From a virus: a DNA stretch of 55,601 bases. The stretch spans positions 1 through 55,601 of the IMG/VR virus record IMGVR_UViG_3300032291_000616; one strand, given 5' to 3'. The notes below the pieces were generated by a model. The model worked only from the letters and a program-made list of their open reading frames with translations. It had not been told where the DNA came from and searched no databases. The first letter of the stretch is position 1, and each line of letters opens with the position of its first letter. Shown here in pieces: positions 1 to 8,221 of the stretch. Position numbers and translations under genes: made by a program.

Positions 1-123
1 AACTGCCGTGTTAAAGCCAAATGGACAAGTGCGGGTATGACCCTGAATTTGACCGCGAGAGACCTGCAACTCGAACGGTTCATATGCGCCTTGGCGCGAA
101 ATAGATGAAATTACGGTTGCCAT
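1..123 (-). CDS. Virion protein, N-terminal fragment (cut by window edge)
   Basis: An ATG at 121-123 follows a TTTGGAGAG ribosome site, and 41 codons stay open to base 1. The start reads MATVISSISRQGAYEPFELQ and continues VSRGQIQGHTRT-CPFGFNTAV. From memory this resembles the beginning of a phage structural protein family whose later half has an 'LNGTTAV...FLRVN' segment, and the ORF entering at the right edge (55143-55601) looks like that later half. Base 1 is a codon boundary and the two pieces are in frame if the ends are joined. It follows a terminator at 137-165, so it lies downstream of the Lys/Gly-rich gene in the late leftward operon. The exact virion role is unknown. Confidence 0.65.
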   Translation of the reverse strand, partial: MATVISSISRQGAYEPFELQVSRGQIQGHTRTCPFGFNTAV

Positions 124-136
124 GTGGCTCTCCAAA

Positions 137-165
137 ATAAATTAAAAGCGGGGGCCGAAGCCCCC
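137..165 (-). terminator. Rho-independent terminator of the capsid-side late genes
   Basis: Read leftward, a six-base-pair GGGGGC/GCCCCC stem (150-165) with a TTCG-type loop is followed by the T-rich run GCTTTTAATTTATTTT. It sits just after the stop of the Lys/Gly-rich gene and before the start of the fragment at 1-123. Confidence 0.75.
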
Positions 166-173
166 ACTCGTTT

Positions 174-1328
174 TCAACAACGACCACCGCGCTTTTTCGC
201 TGGTGTGACAGTTACAGACTCTTTGGTCTTGGTCACGCTTTCAGTAGGCTTTGCGGAAGGTGCCTTTGAGCCGAAGAGGTTCTTCACCCCTTCCATGAGA
301 CGCTTGGGCGCACCCAAGATTGACTCACGCATGGCCTCGTTCTCTGCCTTTTCGTTGGCATAGTGACGGTCATACGCGCCCTTGGACATATCCTCAACTT
401 CACCGCCCTTGGCCTTCTTCTGGTACTTGCTGTAGACCTCGTTGGACTGAGCCTTGGCCTGCTTCATCGCAGTGGCATTCTCAGACGCGAAGTTCTTCAT
501 CAAGCGACCTTGAGCAGGAGTCACGCTCCCACCCTTTTTGAAGGTGCCAGACAGTTGGTTGATGCTTACTGGGGTCGATGGCTTTTTACGGCCTTGAGGC
601 ATCGCGACGGGGCGACCTGAGTCAACAGTACCCCCCGCCGCGTAGGCTTTTTTTGGGGCACCGCCTTTTTTGTAGCCACCACCATTGCCGAGGGCCACAC
701 CGCCGGTCTTGTAACCGCCTGCGTTGCCTTCTTTCACGCCACCAGTAGTGCCGGACGTTTTGCCGGTGTACTCAGCGGTGTGCATCTTGGTGTTTTTGTA
801 GCCTTCGCCACCTTTGGCTGAAGCGGACTCAGGAATGATGCCGTTGCCAGTCAGACCGCCTTTGGCGTACTTCTTGACATCGCCACCCTTCTTGTAGCCA
901 CCACCGTTGCCCAACGCTACACCGCCAGTTTTGAGGCCTTTGTGGCCCTTGCTGGCAGGCTTAGATTCGTGAGACTTCAGTTCTTTTTCAAGACCCTTCA
1001 TCTTCGACATCTCTGCCTTGTGTTCTGCTTTGGACTCGCCGCCTTTTTTCATTGCGGGAGCGGCAGGCTTCGCGGCCATCGCCTTGCGACGAGCGGCCAT
1101 TGGAGGCTTGCCGGGTGACTTCACAGGTGCATTGACTGCGGGACGGCCCACCAAAGCGGGAGTGCCCATCAACGCGCCCATGGCGCTACCGCCATCGGCC
1201 ATCTTCTTGTGACCATGCTCGGACGTTTTACCGCCCTTCTTCATGTTCACATGACCGCCTTTTTTGAGTTTCAACTCAACGGTTGGCTCCGTGGTCATCA
1301 TTTTGACCATAGGTTTGAATTGGCCCAT
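174..1328 (-). CDS. Lys/Gly-rich repetitive late protein
   Basis: About 384 aa. The ATG at 1328 is chosen because GAGGAGG lies six bases upstream; a longer frame to 1343 lacks ATG. The protein is strongly basic with many KKGG / KTGG patches. A 16-residue unit TGGVALGNGGGYKKGG occurs twice, and related AGG/KGG patches occur elsewhere. It has no recognised enzyme domain. Similar K-G-G patches end several other virion genes in this window (8222-12214, 33074-34069), so a virion or DNA-associated role is inferred only. It overlaps the end of the upstream gene's stop region closely and ends before a good terminator. Confidence 0.75.
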   Translation of the reverse strand: MGQFKPMVKMMTTEPTVELKLKKGGHVNMKKGGKTSEHGHKKMADGGSAMGALMGTPALVGRPAVNAPVKSPGKPPMAARRKAMAAKPAAPAMKKGGESKAEHKAEMSKMKGLEKELKSHESKPASKGHKGLKTGGVALGNGGGYKKGGDVKKYAKGGLTGNGIIPESASAKGGEGYKNTKMHTAEYTGKTSGTTGGVKEGNAGGYKTGGVALGNGGGYKKGGAPKKAYAAGGTVDSGRPVAMPQGRKKPSTPVSINQLSGTFKKGGSVTPAQGRLMKNFASENATAMKQAKAQSNEVYSKYQKKAKGGEVEDMSKGAYDRHYANEKAENEAMRESILGAPKRLMEGVKNLFGSKAPSAKPTESVTKTKESVTVTPAKKRGGRC

Positions 1329-1339
1329 GACGTGCCTCC

Positions 1340-1789
1340 TCAAACTTTCTGAGCATACACAACGGTCAGGCGGTAGATGCCCTGAGTTGTGCTGATCGTG
1401 CCGTTCGGATCGACAGTGATGACGACAGATTGGTTGGTACCAATGTCATCCATCGCCGCGCATTGAGCGGTGGTGAAAGAAAGTGCGATGCGACCGCCGC
1501 CAATGACGTCAGTGGCCGACAGATACTGAGTACCTGCGGCGGCTGTGCCAATGGTTGCATTGATAGCGGTTGCGGTGCCGCCACCCACTGATTCATCTTG
1601 GATGGTATCGAGGAAAAAGTCGATGATCTGAGAAGAAGCAGGGAGAGTCAGCGTCGCGCTTGTAGCAGTGCCTGCGGACGCAGTGGTGACAGTCGTGGTC
1701 TGGCTCACAACGACGAAACCGCCGTCGACTGAGTCAGTCAGCGTGTCACTACCTGTACGTAGGGTAGAACCGATATAAGTCTGGGACAT
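1340..1789 (-). CDS. Probable virion (decoration-type) protein
   Basis: 149 aa with an ATG at 1789 behind AGGAGATCAAA. It is rich in Thr, Ala, Ser and Gly with alternating hydrophobic beta-strand patterns (SATLTLPASS, GIYRLTVVYAQKV) and no charged helical region, which fits a beta-sandwich capsid-surface or tail protein. Its place directly downstream of the major capsid gene, after a hairpin at 1807-1827, supports a structural role. I do not recognise a named family. Confidence 0.7.
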   Translation of the reverse strand: MSQTYIGSTLRTGSDTLTDSVDGGFVVVSQTTTVTTASAGTATSATLTLPASSQIIDFFLDTIQDESVGGGTATAINATIGTAAAGTQYLSATDVIGGGRIALSFTTAQCAAMDDIGTNQSVVITVDPNGTISTTQGIYRLTVVYAQKV

Positions 1790-1806
1790 TTTGATCTCCT
1801 GTGACG

Positions 1807-1827
1807 AGGGGAGCCGAAGCCCCCCTC
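1807..1827 (-). terminator. GC hairpin after capsid gene (attenuator-like)
   Basis: Leftward RNA would form GAGGGG...CCCCTC with a GCTTCGGC apex, 8 bases after the capsid stop. There is no T-run, so it may be a weak terminator, a transcript-stabilising 3' end, or a spacer limiting expression of the next gene. Confidence 0.4.
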
Positions 1828-1834
1828 TTGTGGT

Positions 1835-2749
1835 TTAGACGCCGGGGGTGCCGTACATTGCACGCCAGTCGGTGAAGCCAACGTCGTAACGCTCTGTCGC
1901 CTTGTAGCGCATAGAGTCAGTTTCGAAGTCGCCTTCCATGGTCTTCTCCAGTTTGCGGCGCATCAGGAGTTTCATGCCTTCAGGAGCGTCGGTCTGAACC
2001 CACCATGCAGTGCTGGAGGTCAAACGAGACAACACAGCGGCACCTTCGTCAAGCAAGCCGATAGACTTGATTGGGTTGATGTCGTTGTTGGCGTTGCCTG
2101 CACGCAGAACGCTCTTCAACAGAACTTCGGCTTGGAAGACGTTGCCGGGAGCAACCACCAATTGGCGGGGCACCAAACGAATCTTCTTGCCGTTGTTGTC
2201 CACAGCCTGACGAATCTGGATCAGCATCTGCTCGAGCGAAGTCTGAGACAGGTTCGCGGCAGTAGCCAACAGGTTCGAAGCAGTACCGTTCACGATGGGG
2301 TGGCTTGCACTGTTCAGTTGCACGCCGTCACCGCCGGGATAGGCGCTGTTAAAGGCACGGTTCAACACGTTTGCAGACAGGGTTTCCTTGGTCTCGATCA
2401 GGGACTGAGCGAGGTGGCGGGCATACACCTGACCGATACGGATGTGGTCGCCGTCTTCCACCAACACTTTGGTCAACGCGAAGGCCAAGCCATACACGTT
2501 GTACACATAGCGCTTGAGGAACAGCACGCCGCCTTGCTGATAGGAAACAGGAGTTCCATCAGGCAATTGAGGAGCGGCACCGAAACCGTACAGAACGGGT
2601 TCTTCGTGGTAGTTACGGGGAATGCCTTCTTGTTCACGGAAAACTCGTGACCATTCGTCGGTACGTTGGTCGTACACGCCGTCAAAGCATTCATTCAGGA
2701 TGGGTTCGACAATCGAGCGAAAGTCGGTACTACGCATTGGAGCGGCCAT
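1835..2749 (-). CDS. Major capsid protein (HK97-fold type)
   Basis: 304 aa. Position after scaffold and head genes, length, and the C-terminal pattern STAWWVQTDAP...MEGDFETDSMRYKATERYDVGFTDWR match what I know of Mu gpT-like / HK97-fold capsid subunits in environmental phages. The N-terminal half carries a YGFGAAPQLPDG loop and an ERH-like long helix region (IGQVYARHLAQSLIETKE). The ATG at 2749 is preceded by GGAGAGTGAATC. It should assemble the icosahedral shell with the scaffold at 3926-4921. Confidence 0.85.
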   Translation of the reverse strand: MAAPMRSTDFRSIVEPILNECFDGVYDQRTDEWSRVFREQEGIPRNYHEEPVLYGFGAAPQLPDGTPVSYQQGGVLFLKRYVYNVYGLAFALTKVLVEDGDHIRIGQVYARHLAQSLIETKETLSANVLNRAFNSAYPGGDGVQLNSASHPIVNGTASNLLATAANLSQTSLEQMLIQIRQAVDNNGKKIRLVPRQLVVAPGNVFQAEVLLKSVLRAGNANNDINPIKSIGLLDEGAAVLSRLTSSTAWWVQTDAPEGMKLLMRRKLEKTMEGDFETDSMRYKATERYDVGFTDWRAMYGTPGV

Positions 2750-2764
2750 GATTCACTCTCCTTT

Positions 2765-3337
2765 TTAGATGGCGTTCACGGACGCTTGGAACTGCGACTC
2801 GTTGATGGTTGCACGCACAATCGTGTACGCATCGCCCCAAGCATTGTCAGGGTACGGAGCAATGTCGACGATTCGCATCTGACCGCTGTTACCAGCGCCG
2901 ACGAGAGTCGAAGACAAAGTGGCTTGAGAAAGACCAGTCACATTCGAACCAGCAGTGGTGTTGCTGAGGTCAGCCTCATCACCGATGGCGGTTTGTGCCA
3001 CAGAGCCGTCAGCCTGAATTTCATACACGATCAAAGGATCGTTGTAGAAGTAGGCAACGCACGAACCAGTCTGGTAAGCCGTAGAGGCAGGCCAGTAATT
3101 CGATACGCGACGACGACCGGTGGTGTCGGTGAACTCAACACCAGCGAAAGCACCAACAAAGGCGTCGCCAGCGGCGGCGGGTTGAATAACGCCACCAGTG
3201 ACGTACTTCACCGGTTGGCCCTTGAGAATATCGGACGAGTAGCCCGAAGCGATACCGCCAGCAAGCGCCTGAGCGCGATCCAGACCCGAAGGGTGGAACG
3301 CAGGACGCATACCGAACGGAGCATTAGTAGAAGACAT
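2765..3337 (-). CDS. Capsid-associated (decoration/stabilising) protein
   Basis: 190 aa with an ATG at 3337 behind AAGGAGTAAGACA. The start SSTNAPFGMRPAFHPSG and the following Gly/Ala/Ser-rich beta pattern are typical of a small conserved protein encoded next to the capsid gene in many podovirus-like phages. The middle has EFTDTTGRRRVSNYWP. It lies 15 bases upstream of the capsid start in the same operon. The role as a head decoration protein is inferred from position and composition. Confidence 0.7.
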   Translation of the reverse strand: MSSTNAPFGMRPAFHPSGLDRAQALAGGIASGYSSDILKGQPVKYVTGGVIQPAAAGDAFVGAFAGVEFTDTTGRRRVSNYWPASTAYQTGSCVAYFYNDPLIVYEIQADGSVAQTAIGDEADLSNTTAGSNVTGLSQATLSSTLVGAGNSGQMRIVDIAPYPDNAWGDAYTIVRATINESQFQASVNAI

Positions 3338-3367
3338 TGTCTTACTCCTTGTTTGGTTAAAAGTGCC

Positions 3368-3907
3368 TTACCCTTGGAATGAGGGCGCGGGCATTGGTTT
3401 GTCCATCAAATCCAGACCGTCACCTTCGACTTCACCCAGTTGGCGTCCCTTGCTATCACGACCGGTCATCCGCTCTGCTTGGACACGAATCTTGTTCGCC
3501 TCCTCAAGCGGTGCCTCATGGTGAAAATGAGCCATCACATCTTGGTACACATCCATAGGGATTTTGTACAGGTGCATCTCATTACACGCAATGAAACCAG
3601 CGTGTTCTCCAGCCTTTATGCGGTTACTTTCGAAGCCGGGAAGTTCATCCGCTTTCACGGGCACATACCCCAGTCGAATCCGCTTGTCAATGCTGTCGTA
3701 ACTGTTGGTTGTCGATAGCCAGCAAACGTGCCAACCCGGAATCTCCGGTACTTCTGGCAATGCTCTTTGCGTCCATTCGTCCTTCCACGCCCTGCGGCGT
3801 TCATCGGCGGACACGAAACTGTCTTCTGGGGCGGCACGCACTCGATCTTCAGAAGCGCGATTTTCCCGGCCACCAGCCGACAAAGATTTTTTCAAACGAG
3901 AATCCAT
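3368..3907 (-). CDS. Conserved head-module protein, unknown function
   Basis: 179 aa. I choose the ATG at 3907 because AAGGAG lies upstream with normal spacing; the frame extends two codons to a TTG at 3913. The N-terminus is basic and disordered (DSRLKKSLSAGGRE). Residues about 55-150 form a compact-looking domain (PGWHVCWLSTTN, YDSIDKRIRLGYVPV, AGFIACNEMHLYKIP), and the C-terminus is Pro-rich. It lies between scaffold and decoration genes. A role in head assembly is likely by context but the biochemical function is not recognised. Confidence 0.7.
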   Translation of the reverse strand: MDSRLKKSLSAGGRENRASEDRVRAAPEDSFVSADERRRAWKDEWTQRALPEVPEIPGWHVCWLSTTNSYDSIDKRIRLGYVPVKADELPGFESNRIKAGEHAGFIACNEMHLYKIPMDVYQDVMAHFHHEAPLEEANKIRVQAERMTGRDSKGRQLGEVEGDGLDLMDKPMPAPSFQG

Positions 3908-3925
3908 TTTCAATACTCCTTATGT

Positions 3926-4921
3926 TTAGCGTTGTGCATTACGTGCTTCGATGGCATAGCGACGAATCATCTTTGCCCTCTTCTCTGCGTCATCCCACAT
4001 TCCTGCATCTTTCATGGCCCTCACCTGTTCGGGTGATAGGGTGAAGGAATTTTTTCCTCCACTACTCGATGCACTTTCGCGGCCTGACCCAGTCACTGCA
4101 CTTCGCGGTCGAGAAGTACGAGTCGGTCTCTCTGTTGCATCTTCAGTATAACGGTGTGGCAAATACTTTTGCAAGCGATTGTCAAGTTCGTCCCAATAAT
4201 CACGAGTGCGGGGGTCATAACCCTCTTCACCCATGGCTTGGTCGATGGCAAGCGCTACCCGCGAGTCTGGGTCTTTGCCCTGCGGGTCATACCATTCGTT
4301 TTTGCCCATCCATTGGTTCGCCAGACGTTGCAATTGCGGGTCTGGTGCTTGGATAGTGCGTTGTTGGGGCTGTTGAGTCGCCTTTTTCTTCAAAGCGTCG
4401 AGTGCTTCGTACTGACGACGCGCCTCAAACCACATTTCTTGCGCTGAAGTGAGCAATTCACCGTTTCCAGACGCTGTTGCCTCTGCAATTTTCTGTTTTG
4501 CAAAGGCAATTCGTGCGCCTTGGTCTTCGATAGCCTTGTTCAGACGCGCAATGTCGCTTCCGTGGGACTTTCGCTCCAAAACAGACAGTCGTTCGAGCAA
4601 TTCTTGGTTCTGACGCTCGAGCAAAGTCAGTTTCACGTCCTTTTCAACGGAGACTTGCTTGTGGTACTCCTTGCGGGCACGGCGTTTTTGACGTTTTTGC
4701 TCCCGAAGACGCTCTGCATCGGGGTCAATCTCGCCACCAACGGCCATTTCACGCTGGCGCTGTGCCTCATCATCCTCATCAGACCCTACTTCATGGTCAT
4801 CATTGGCCCCAGCCTCGGGCGAGGGGATGCTTGCAGGCAATTCAACGACCGCAGACCCGTCTTGGGCCTCTTCGATCGAGATGATTTCCTGCTCTTGATT
4901 GGCTTGTTCTTTTTCGCTCAT
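3926..4921 (-). CDS. Capsid scaffolding protein
   Basis: 331 aa. The first 65 residues are very acidic (SDEDDEAQRQ), residues about 70-190 are charged and heptad-like coiled coil (LTLLERQNQELLERLSVLERK), and the C-terminus is basic with an LSPEQVRAMKDAG helix. This composition and its place between portal-side and capsid genes are those of an internal scaffold that binds capsid subunits and is lost on maturation. The start overlaps the GroES-like gene stop by four bases (ATGA). Confidence 0.75.
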   Translation of the reverse strand: MSEKEQANQEQEIISIEEAQDGSAVVELPASIPSPEAGANDDHEVGSDEDDEAQRQREMAVGGEIDPDAERLREQKRQKRRARKEYHKQVSVEKDVKLTLLERQNQELLERLSVLERKSHGSDIARLNKAIEDQGARIAFAKQKIAEATASGNGELLTSAQEMWFEARRQYEALDALKKKATQQPQQRTIQAPDPQLQRLANQWMGKNEWYDPQGKDPDSRVALAIDQAMGEEGYDPRTRDYWDELDNRLQKYLPHRYTEDATERPTRTSRPRSAVTGSGRESASSSGGKNSFTLSPEQVRAMKDAGMWDDAEKRAKMIRRYAIEARNAQR

Positions 4922-5343
4922 ACGAATGCCTTCATCTCAAGTGGATTTCCAGTGACTTTTGCGATGACTTCGTGGTCGTTGAGGATCATGAAGAGTGCTT
5001 TCTCTTCGTCATCACCGACTTCGACTTCCCAGCGGTCGCCACCCCATTTCGGAACGCGGATGTAATCCCCGATTTCGCACCACGAGCCTTCCGGCCATGG
5101 CTCCATCGTGTCCCGTTTCTTGAATGCGAGAGGGCCAATCTCGATGACTCGCGCCACCATGTTGTTCCACTTCTCGGTTTCTTTGGTCTCTTGTACCAAG
5201 ATGATTCCGGCACCCGTCACAGTTTGTTTTGTGCGGCGCAGTTGCACCAAAATTCGCCCACCAAGGGGCTTGGCACCGGGATCAACGCTCGGAAATGCCC
5301 AAGCAATCTCAGCGGCATTACCCGCTTCCGGTTTTTCACTCAT
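4918..5343 (-). CDS. GroES-like co-chaperonin
   Basis: 141 aa. After about 25 extra residues, PLGGRILVQLRRTKQ, GAGIILVQETKETEKWN, VARVIEIGP, IGDYIRVPKWGG and LFMILNDHEVIAKV align in order with the strands of the 10-kDa chaperonin fold; GAGIIL sits where GroES has its GroEL-binding GGIVL mobile loop. Length exceeds GroES (about 97 aa) because of the N-terminal tail and an insert around residues 74-92. The expected role is capping host GroEL during folding of the capsid protein encoded downstream. It is a diverged member, so the assignment rests on pattern, not on identity. Confidence 0.65.
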   Translation of the reverse strand: MSEKPEAGNAAEIAWAFPSVDPGAKPLGGRILVQLRRTKQTVTGAGIILVQETKETEKWNNMVARVIEIGPLAFKKRDTMEPWPEGSWCEIGDYIRVPKWGGDRWEVEVGDDEEKALFMILNDHEVIAKVTGNPLEMKAFV

Positions 5344-5518
5344 TGTCTTCTTCCTTTAGAAGTTGATTAAGGATGTCAAGGGATTCGTCAAGACCCTGAA
5401 GTTGTCCGACCAGCCTTTGATACGACTCGAAGTTGATGCAGTTGCCTGCGGCCAACGACTCAGCGATCTCGGCTCTACGCGCTTTTACAGCGCCGATGAA
5501 GTCGGAGACGTACCTCAT
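5336..5518 (-). CDS. Small helical head-module protein
   Basis: 60 aa starting MRYVSDFIGAVKARRAE. The ATG at 5518 overlaps the stop of the upstream small gene (ATGA), which makes it a better start than a longer in-frame one at 5626 that would lie inside the neighbour. It is almost all alpha-helical, with NFESYQRLVGQLQGLDESLDILNQLLKE. The 3' end overlaps the GroES-like start. Function unknown; phages often carry such a short helical gene next to the portal. Confidence 0.7.
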   Translation of the reverse strand: MRYVSDFIGAVKARRAEIAESLAAGNCINFESYQRLVGQLQGLDESLDILNQLLKEEDNE

Positions 5519-5694
5519 GCGTTCTTCTTGTCGACGCCCTTGTTCTGGGAGAAATTCCCATGGTCGCTGTTGGCTTTTGGTTGAGTCGCTTTTGATTCCT
5601 CTTTCATTTGTGATCCATTGATCCATGCACCAGTCGCGTTGCGGTGGTGTTGTTTGACTGCTTCAGACTGTTCGTCTTTCAAAGTGATAGCCAT
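5515..5694 (-). CDS. Small hydrophilic protein downstream of portal
   Basis: 59 aa, MAITLKDEQSEAVKQHHRNA to ...NKGVDKKNA. The start lies just past the portal stop behind TTAGGAGCATGAC, and its stop overlaps the next start (ATGA), so it is packed into the operon with coupling on the downstream side. It is rich in Lys, Asn, Gln and Ser with no membrane segment or known motif. The coding call rests on gene packing and a good ribosome site; function unknown. Confidence 0.6.
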   Translation of the reverse strand: MAITLKDEQSEAVKQHHRNATGAWINGSQMKEESKATQPKANSDHGNFSQNKGVDKKNA

Positions 5695-5695
5695 G

Positions 5696-8212
5696 TCATG
5701 CTCCTAAGTTACGTTGGGTTGCTTGGTTGAGTTGAATTGCAGTTTCAGACTGCTCCTTTTGCAATTTCGCTTCATCGACTGTCAGTTCGGCAGTCTTGAT
5801 GCGCTCTTGCGTGAGGTTGTTTTCAGCGTTCATCGCGATCTTGACCTGACGATCCATCTCTTTGTTCTGACCGTCTTGTTGCAGACGTGCAGTGTCGAGT
5901 TGGAGGTCGGCCTGATCCTTGGCGGCGCGACGCTGAGTTTCTGCGAGAGATGCCTGCAACACGGCCTGAGCCTCGCCATCCATAGGCGGTTGCTGTTGCA
6001 TGGACTTCTGCATCTGCATCATCATTTGCTGGAGTTGTTGCAGTGCAGGCACAACACCAGAGAACACCTCTTGCGTGTCCATCTTGACGTGGTCGGATGC
6101 AAGGGCCACGGCCTTGTCGATCTCCTTGACCAGTTTGCTGTCCTCGTACTTCTGGAACTGGATGTTGGTTCCACCTTGAACGTACGCAGACATCTGACTG
6201 GTGTACCAGAGCATCATGTGTTGCTTGATGTGTTCCATCACCTGCGGGATGTACTTCTGAGCCACGAGCGGGTTCGATCCCATCATTGGGTCTAGGGCGA
6301 AGTTCAAATGCGCTTGCAGGTGCGCCAAATGGTCTTGACGAGGGTATGCGAATGCAGGGCGTCCCAGTGCCATGGCGCTGTTCTCGTCTGCCGCATTCAT
6401 CTCGGCAGGCTTCATGGCGTTTGGCATCAGTTCGTTGACGTTGGGCACCTTGAGTTGCTTGAGCATCCGGCTGACAACGGCACGCTGGTCGAAAATCTGC
6501 GGGAACTCCTTGGACATCTGCATCACAGCCTGCATCTGGGCGATGCGCTGGGTCTCGCTGAAGATGTGCGGATCAGACACTGGCACCACGTCGCTGTTGC
6601 GCTTGAAGTCCTCGCGCTTGATCGGCAACTCGGCAACGATGTCACCCTTGCGTTGCTCGTCCAAATACCAGCGGTTGATGCGGGCCAGCACCTTGAGCAT
6701 TCGGCCTTGGCTGTCATGCAGGCGGGCATGGATGCTCGAGAACACTGCGGCACCCTGCTCGATCAGAGCCTGAGTGGTGCCCACAGGCGTGCCAGACTTG
6801 ACGTCAGCGATCTTTTCCTCGGCGGTGGTCACTACCCCCTTGGCGGCGTCCGTGAGCCAGCCCAAGAGGCGGAAAAGCACCTCGCTGGGTGGGTTGAACG
6901 GCATGGGCATCGCAACCTTGCGGATGTCGTCCACACCGGGCGCGGCTTCGACCTCGGTCACCTGAGTCACGTCAATGTTCTGGGACTGACCAGACATCTT
7001 CGCGCCCTTGAGTTTGATCATGGTGGCCGCGTTGTTGATGTGCGCGGTGTCCAGCAGGGCGCGTAAAGAGCCTGTTAGCGCGGCGGCAAGGCCACCGATC
7101 AGGTGAGGCAGGCCGATGGCATAAGCGCCACGCCATGGGATGAACTTGAACTCGATGATCCAGTCCAACTTGGTGAAGGTGTCGTCACCCTCTTCCCAGT
7201 TGCGGTACAAGCCCACGCACTTGTTGTCGAGGGCGTCGATCATCAGGATGTACGGGGCGCTCTCGCCCTTGCTGTGGTTGTCGTCGTCGAGGTTCAAGAA
7301 CGTGCTGACGTGGTACACGCGGCGCAGGCCGTCAGAACCGTCTTGGTACTGGCGACCCTCGATCTTGTCGTTGGCCTTCTCTGCGGCTGTTTGCTCAGGC
7401 TCAGAGGTGGCGCGGATGTAGGACACGTCGCGGTACAGGCCACGCTCGATGCGGTTCTGGAATTCCCAGTCAGTGATGTCTTGCTGTTCGGTCGCACGCT
7501 GTGCGGTGTAAAAGTTGGTCGCGGCGAACGGCAGGATGATGTTGTCGATCGGCACGAACTCAGCGCATGGGCGGCGCTTCTTCTCGTCGTACCAGAGTTT
7601 GAGGAACTGCGATCCACCCATAGGCAACTGCGTGAGCATCTGCTCCATCTCGTCGCGGAACTCCTCGACCTGCTCGGTCAACTGCCAGTTCATGTAGTCG
7701 CGCTTGCGCTCGGCCACCTCGGTCTTCTCGGGTGTGACCTCGCCCAGAATCTTGGTGCGGGTTGGGCCGTCTGGTGGGAACATCTCCTTCATGGCGCGGG
7801 ATGCGAAGTCCACGCACGCCTCAGCCATCACAGGGTGAACCACCTTCGATGCGCCTTGGAACGATGCACCACCGGGCGCGTCATGGCCCAGACCGGTACG
7901 CTTCAAGCCCTCTTCGTACTGCTTGTCGCGCTCCTTGCGGGCCTCCTTGTCCTTGTCGATCAGGTCAAGGTAGCGCAGGGTGATCTTCTCGAGGTCAAAC
8001 AGGTTGACCGTGTCGGCCATGTTGGCGTAGAAGTCCTCGTCCTCCTCGGGGCCGTCAAACTCGTTCATGACCACGCGGGCGGAGCCGTCGGCCAGTTCTT
8101 CGACCTCGGCGTCCTCGTCAGGCAGTTCGACTTCGAGGCCACCGTTGGGCGTCTCTTTCAATCCCTCGATGAAGCGATCGAACTCTGGGTCAATCGGAAA
8201 TTCTGTAGCCAT
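5696..8212 (-). CDS. Portal protein (podovirus-like)
   Basis: 838 aa, acidic N-terminal 80 residues, then a long mixed body and a Gln-rich helical C-terminus (QQLQQMMMQMQKSMQQQPP, QADLQLDTARLQQDG). Segments such as GASKVVHPVMAEACVDFASR, MGGSQFLKLWYDE, FVPIDNIILPF and AIGLPHLIGGLAAALTGSLR are those I associate with large portal proteins of short-tailed phages. Size and position right after the polyvalent protein and terminase agree. It should form the dodecameric vertex ring through which DNA enters and leaves. The Gln-rich tail may be a helical barrel extending into the head. Confidence 0.85.
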   Translation of the reverse strand: MATEFPIDPEFDRFIEGLKETPNGGLEVELPDEDAEVEELADGSARVVMNEFDGPEEDEDFYANMADTVNLFDLEKITLRYLDLIDKDKEARKERDKQYEEGLKRTGLGHDAPGGASFQGASKVVHPVMAEACVDFASRAMKEMFPPDGPTRTKILGEVTPEKTEVAERKRDYMNWQLTEQVEEFRDEMEQMLTQLPMGGSQFLKLWYDEKKRRPCAEFVPIDNIILPFAATNFYTAQRATEQQDITDWEFQNRIERGLYRDVSYIRATSEPEQTAAEKANDKIEGRQYQDGSDGLRRVYHVSTFLNLDDDNHSKGESAPYILMIDALDNKCVGLYRNWEEGDDTFTKLDWIIEFKFIPWRGAYAIGLPHLIGGLAAALTGSLRALLDTAHINNAATMIKLKGAKMSGQSQNIDVTQVTEVEAAPGVDDIRKVAMPMPFNPPSEVLFRLLGWLTDAAKGVVTTAEEKIADVKSGTPVGTTQALIEQGAAVFSSIHARLHDSQGRMLKVLARINRWYLDEQRKGDIVAELPIKREDFKRNSDVVPVSDPHIFSETQRIAQMQAVMQMSKEFPQIFDQRAVVSRMLKQLKVPNVNELMPNAMKPAEMNAADENSAMALGRPAFAYPRQDHLAHLQAHLNFALDPMMGSNPLVAQKYIPQVMEHIKQHMMLWYTSQMSAYVQGGTNIQFQKYEDSKLVKEIDKAVALASDHVKMDTQEVFSGVVPALQQLQQMMMQMQKSMQQQPPMDGEAQAVLQASLAETQRRAAKDQADLQLDTARLQQDGQNKEMDRQVKIAMNAENNLTQERIKTAELTVDEAKLQKEQSETAIQLNQATQRNLGA

Positions 8213-8221
8213 GGTCTGTCC

